Shown here one piece after another: positions 60,951 to 64,000 of a DNA stretch of 64,000 nucleotides. Under the pieces are notes generated by a model. The model did not search any database. It had not been told where the DNA came from and was given only the letters and a program-made list of their open reading frames with translations. The position numbers and the translations under genes are program-made. The stretch spans positions 372,001 to 436,000 of the forward strand of contig NZ_DATJCH010000024.1 of assembly GCF_035514885.1 (NCBI RefSeq). The letters run 5' to 3'. Numbering within the stretch: position 1 is the first letter of the stretch; every line of letters starts with the position of its first letter. The stretch is from Albibacterium sp035514885. GTDB lineage: Bacteria; Bacteroidota; Bacteroidia; Sphingobacteriales; Sphingobacteriaceae.

Positions 60951-61802
60951 GTGTTTAGTCCAGAAGTCTCCACTATAAATGTGGGCCATAAGCTACTGAA
61001 TCTAGCTGACCCACTGGTTATGGGAGTTATTAATATTACACCTGATTCATTTTTTGATGGAGGAAGGTATTCTCAAGTCGATAGAGCTCTTCTACACGCA
61101 GAAAAGCTCTTACAAGAAGGTGCCGATATATTGGATATCGGAGCGTATTCATCAAGACCTAATGCTGCACATATAAGTGAGGAAGAAGAGATAAACCGCT
61201 TGGTTCCTTTCATTGATTTATTGAAAAAGCAACACTCTGGGTGTGTCATTTCAATAGATACCTTTCGATCGAAGGTAGCAGAAATAGCAGTTCAGCATGG
61301 AGCTCATATAATTAATGATATTTCTGGTGGTGGCTTGGACAATAATATGTTTGAAACCATTGGTAAATTACAGGTTCCTTATATATTAATGCATATGCGC
61401 GGTACACCAAAGAGTATGCAAAGCTTTACTGAATATGAGGATCTCATATCTGATATCTGTGCATATTTTGCTGATAGAATTAATAAGTTGCGTTTTTTTG
61501 GCGTAAAGGATATTATCTTGGATCCAGGCCCTGGATTTGCAAAAACACTTGAACAAAATTTTGAAGTCATCAATCGCTTTTCAGAGTTCGGTGTCTTTGG
61601 ATTACCTTTATTGGGAGCAGTTTCTAGAAAGTCAATGATATATAATACGTTAGGATTAACCGCGCAAGATGCCTTAAATGGAACAACGGTATTGAATTCA
61701 GTGTTAATGTTGAATGGTGCAAAGATATTGCGTGTTCATGATGTTAAGGAAGCTAAGGAAACAGTTTTATTGATTAAAAAGTTAAAAGAAAGATCTAAAT
61801 AG
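60951..61802 (+). CDS. folP: Dihydropteroate synthase
   Basis: FolP joins p-aminobenzoate to the pterin diphosphate in folate synthesis. The protein shows PLVMGVINITPDSFFDGG (abbreviated family motif, near residues 22-39), ADILDIGAYSSRP, SIDTFRSKVAE, INDISGG and the IILDPGPGFAK pterin site. No ATG is available at the right place: I chose GTG at 60951 (283 residues); TTG at 60936 adds five residues and is also possible. It lies five bases before rfbC and may be its operon partner. Confidence 0.92.
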   Translation: MFSPEVSTINVGHKLLNLADPLVMGVINITPDSFFDGGRYSQVDRALLHAEKLLQEGADILDIGAYSSRPNAAHISEEEEINRLVPFIDLLKKQHSGCVISIDTFRSKVAEIAVQHGAHIINDISGGGLDNNMFETIGKLQVPYILMHMRGTPKSMQSFTEYEDLISDICAYFADRINKLRFFGVKDIILDPGPGFAKTLEQNFEVINRFSEFGVFGLPLLGAVSRKSMIYNTLGLTAQDALNGTTVLNSVLMLNGAKILRVHDVKEAKETVLLIKKLKERSK

Positions 61803-61807
61803 GATTT

Positions 61808-62356
61808 ATGGAAATTATTGAACGACCTTTTAAGGATTGTTTTCTCTTAAGGCCATTTGTTATAGAAGATGAACGCGGCTATTTCTTCGAGAGTTTCAAC
61901 GATCAGAAATTTAGAGATGCAACAGGTATTTCTACAAGCTTTGTTCAGGATAATCAATCTTATTCTTCTTATGGGGTAATTAGAGGATTGCATGCGCAAG
62001 CTGCTGAATTTGCACAAGCGAAATTAGTAAGAGTTCTACAAGGTGAGGTTTTAGATGTGATTGTTGATGCACGCAAGGGTAGCTCAAGTTTTGGAGAATC
62101 ATACTCTGTACGACTAAGTGCAGGGAATAAATTACAACTATTTATACCGAGAGGTTTTTATCATGGCTTCGCAGTTCTAAGTGAAACGGCTGAATTCTTT
62201 TATAAGTGTGATAATTTCTATAATAAAGTATCCGAACGAGGTGTCTATTATGCAGATCCAAAGTTGAATATAGAATGGATTATCAATGAAAAAGATAGAG
62301 TTGTAGCAAAAAAGGATTTGGATTTGTCACATTTTAATGAAAGTAGTTTACTATGA
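61808..62356 (+). CDS. rfbC: dTDP-4-dehydrorhamnose 3,5-epimerase
   Basis: The third step of dTDP-L-rhamnose synthesis for surface polysaccharides. The 182-residue cupin has FFESFNDQKF near residue 27, VIRGLHAQ with the catalytic His near 61, AKLVRVLQGEVLDVIVDAR (abbreviated) and an FYHGFAVLSE stretch; the C-terminal YADPKLNIEW matches the family. The residue after His is Ala where Phe or Tyr is usual, a small change. It overlaps rfbD by four bases. rfbA and rfbB are not in the window. Confidence 0.93.
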   Translation: MEIIERPFKDCFLLRPFVIEDERGYFFESFNDQKFRDATGISTSFVQDNQSYSSYGVIRGLHAQAAEFAQAKLVRVLQGEVLDVIVDARKGSSSFGESYSVRLSAGNKLQLFIPRGFYHGFAVLSETAEFFYKCDNFYNKVSERGVYYADPKLNIEWIINEKDRVVAKKDLDLSHFNESSLL

Positions 62357-63198
62357 AAAAGGTAATTGTTTTGGGCGGAACCGGGCAATTAGCTCAATGT
62401 ATACAAAATGTTCAGAGCGTAGGTTTAGATATTAAGTATCTTAACTCTCAAGAAGCAAATATTTTAGAAGAGGGACATTTGCATGAAGTGTTTGATAATT
62501 ATAGGCCAGAAATTGTGATCAATTGTGCGGCTTATACAGCAGTTGATATGGCCGAGGATGAGCCTTTGAAGGCAGCAGCAATAAACTCCCAAGCTCCGAA
62601 GTTAATTGCGCAGCTTTGTGTGAAATATGATGCAGACTTAATTCATATTTCAACCGACTTTGTTTTTGATGGTAAAAGTGCAACTCCTTTAACAGAAGAG
62701 GATTTCCCTAATCCTATTAATACCTATGGAAAGACAAAATTATTAGGAGAAGAAGCAATTATATCAACATTAGATAACCATGTTATTATTCGGACGAGCT
62801 GGTTATATTCTGAATTTGGCAATAATTTTCTGAAAACAATGCTGCGTTTAGGCTTAGAAAGGAATGAAATAGGAATCGTATTCGATCAAGTCGGTACACC
62901 AACCTATGCGATGGATCTAGCAAACGTTATTGTTGAAATCGCCCAGCTGGATAAACCCACTTATGGGCTATATCATTATAGCAATGAGGGCACAGCATCG
63001 TGGTATGATTTTGCTCATTCAATATTTAAGTACGCAAATATTAATATTCAATTGAAACCAATACATACGTTTCAATATCCGACCAAAGCTACTCGACCGG
63101 CTTACTCCATAATGGATAAAACAAAAATTAAACAAACTTTTGGCATAGCTATTCCACACTGGAGCGATAGCTTAGAACGTTGTATAAAAAATATATGA
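62353..63198 (+). CDS. rfbD: dTDP-4-dehydrorhamnose reductase
   Basis: The last step of dTDP-L-rhamnose synthesis, an NADPH-dependent reduction. The 281-residue Rossmann protein shows VIVLGGTGQLAQ (4-15), NCAAYTAVDMAEDEP (56-70), HISTDFVFDG and NTYGKTKLLGE (the catalytic Tyr-xxx-Lys), and IIRTSWLYS. It overlaps both rfbC and the Nudix gene by four bases, so the three are coupled. Rhamnose-containing surface glycans are the likely end product. Confidence 0.95.
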   Translation: MKKVIVLGGTGQLAQCIQNVQSVGLDIKYLNSQEANILEEGHLHEVFDNYRPEIVINCAAYTAVDMAEDEPLKAAAINSQAPKLIAQLCVKYDADLIHISTDFVFDGKSATPLTEEDFPNPINTYGKTKLLGEEAIISTLDNHVIIRTSWLYSEFGNNFLKTMLRLGLERNEIGIVFDQVGTPTYAMDLANVIVEIAQLDKPTYGLYHYSNEGTASWYDFAHSIFKYANINIQLKPIHTFQYPTKATRPAYSIMDKTKIKQTFGIAIPHWSDSLERCIKNI

Positions 63199-63746
63199 GC
63201 GATTTATCTTGGAAAATATTAGATTCCACGTATTTAGTTAAAGCCCCTTGGGCAGTCTTGAGAAAAGATGTTTGTCAAATGCCATCCGGTTATGTGGTGC
63301 CAGAGTATTATGTGTTGGAATACCCCAACTGGGTAAATGCTGTGGCTCTAACAGCCGATAATCAATTTATATTAGTAAGACAGTATCGACATGGGTCGTC
63401 TTCTACGGTTTTAGAGATACCTGGAGGTGTGATTGATGATGGAGAAAATAAATTGGAAGCAGTTAAACGAGAATTATTAGAAGAAACTGGATATAGCTTT
63501 GATTCGTTTGACGAGATTTGTGAGTTGTTCCCTAATCCAGCAACGAGTAATAATATAACCACAACTTATTTAGCGAAGGGGGGAGTTAAGTTTCAAAACC
63601 AGCAACTCGACTTGCAAGAAGAAATCCAATTAGTATTGGTTTCACCCGAGGAGTTAAAAGAATTATTATTTGAAAATAAGTTTGGACAGGCATTGCATTC
63701 TGCAGCTTTGTTCTATGCACTTCGAAAATTAGGAATGCTTTCTTAA
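63195..63746 (+). CDS. Nudix hydrolase (ADP-ribose/sugar-diphosphate type)
   Basis: A 183-residue Nudix enzyme. The Nudix box reads GGVIDDGENKLEAVKRELLEETG at about 80-102 (shown in part: G.5.E.7.REL.EE.G), with the metal-binding REllEE core. The layout with FILVRQYRHG before and FPNPATSNN after the box is like ADP-ribose or nucleotide-sugar pyrophosphatases. Placed in the rfb group, it may trim activated sugars, but no specificity is certain. The ATG at 63195 overlaps the rfbD stop (ATGA); a TTG at 63180 is rejected. Confidence 0.88.
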   Translation: MSDLSWKILDSTYLVKAPWAVLRKDVCQMPSGYVVPEYYVLEYPNWVNAVALTADNQFILVRQYRHGSSSTVLEIPGGVIDDGENKLEAVKRELLEETGYSFDSFDEICELFPNPATSNNITTTYLAKGGVKFQNQQLDLQEEIQLVLVSPEELKELLFENKFGQALHSAALFYALRKLGMLS

Positions 63747-63777
63747 TGGCATCTATTCGATTCGTTAATTTTATACT

Positions 63778-64000
63778 ATGGCAAGAGAAATCTTAGAAAC
63801 TAAGCGGAAAGCTTTAGCGATCAATCTAAATGGAGAGATTTATGGAACATTCGCAGAAATTGGTGCGGGACAGGAAGTCGCACGCAACTTTTTTACTGCA
63901 GGAGCTGCTTCTGGAACCATAGCCAAATCAATGTCGGCTTATGACATGGCCTTCAGCGATTCTATTTATGGTGTAGAAGAATCGAAAAGATATGTTAGTC
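63778..64000 (+). CDS. Unidentified conserved protein, N-terminal part (truncated by window end)
   Basis: An open frame begins MAREILETKRKALAINLNG and runs off the right edge after 74 codons with no stop. It has no signal peptide; the visible part includes YGTFAEIGAGQEVARNFF and AASGTIAKSMSAYDMAFSD (abbreviated). It seems to belong to a well conserved cytosolic family, but I cannot name its function reliably. It begins 31 bases after the Nudix stop on the same strand, so it may be in the same transcript. Confidence 0.7.
   Translation, partial: MAREILETKRKALAINLNGEIYGTFAEIGAGQEVARNFFTAGAASGTIAKSMSAYDMAFSDSIYGVEESKRYVS

Noticed and set aside
1..64000. tRNA, rRNA, insertion sequences, prophage, toxin-antitoxin or restriction systems
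   Set aside because: I looked through the larger intergenic gaps and all long frames and found no cloverleaf, transposase, phage or defence protein signature.

Overview
The window is a 64 kb piece of a low-GC Bacteroidota chromosome. It most likely comes from the Sphingobacteriaceae (a Pedobacter, Solitalea or Sphingobacterium relative). The evidence is two SusC/SusD outer-membrane pairs, one preceded by an ECF sigma factor and a FecR anti-sigma factor; lineage-typical families (DUF4270, BT_3928-type DoxX, DUF1599, the short glycogen-synthase-like protein beside panC); and the Bacteroidota promoter signature TTG-N19..21-TAnnTTTG ahead of many genes. I see no rRNA, tRNA, CRISPR array, insertion sequence or prophage. 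Most of the window is core genome.

Layout. 0-8 kb: the end of mfd, small conserved genes, cdsA with DUF2007 and a CPBP protease, dusB, apaG, xth and a secreted cyclophilin. 7.9-9.4 kb: two gene-poor stretches rich in signals: an orphan terminator with a possible small RNA, a mirrored array of 11-bp repeats, and a small secreted protein. 9.4-14.1 kb: first SusC/SusD pair. 14.3-15.4 kb: AI-2E-type transporter. 15.5-23.3 kb, minus strand: sigma, FecR, SusC with STN domain, SusD and a secreted EEP-family phosphodiesterase. 23.4-26.9 kb, plus strand and divergent from it: namZ, murQ and a sodium/solute symporter, a muropeptide-sugar salvage operon. 27-31.5 kb: typA, a 52-residue FeoB-associated Cys-rich protein, ispF, glmS. 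31.6-37.8 kb: DUF4270 lipoprotein, degenerate glycogen synthase, panC, panD, acyl-CoA dehydrogenase, TlpA-like lipoprotein. 37.8-46.9 kb: RluB with a repetitive basic tail, a lytic transglycosylase, uvrA, a MIP18-family protein, a KhtTU-like K+/H+ antiporter pair, the NAD(P)HX repair enzyme. 46.9-52.5 kb: TPM, TPM and LemA proteins, an FAD dehydrogenase, a CoA-binding protein, yjjG, upp. 52.6-64 kb: uvrB, a bacilliredoxin, ribH, a TPR protein, recF with DUF721, aroK, BT_3928, DUF1599, folP, rfbC, rfbD, a Nudix hydrolase and the start of an unidentified gene.

How the genes work together. The sigma/FecR/SusCD/EEP operon and the namZ/murQ/symporter operon share one divergent control region. They look like a scavenging unit for cell-wall or other phosphodiester-containing polymers (inference). 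DNA repair is well represented by mfd, xth, uvrA, uvrB and recF, which are scattered rather than in one operon.

The most interesting non-coding signals are: an intrinsic terminator in a divergent intergenic region with no gene to serve; a plus-strand terminator in the leader of the minus-strand susC, which suggests an antisense RNA like those known from Bacteroides polysaccharide loci; an 8 x 11 bp mirrored repeat array; a hairpin-plus-T-run just ahead of glmS; and a recurring TAnnTTTG-N4-ATG arrangement that implies leaderless mRNAs. I found no clear, wholly new multi-gene system.
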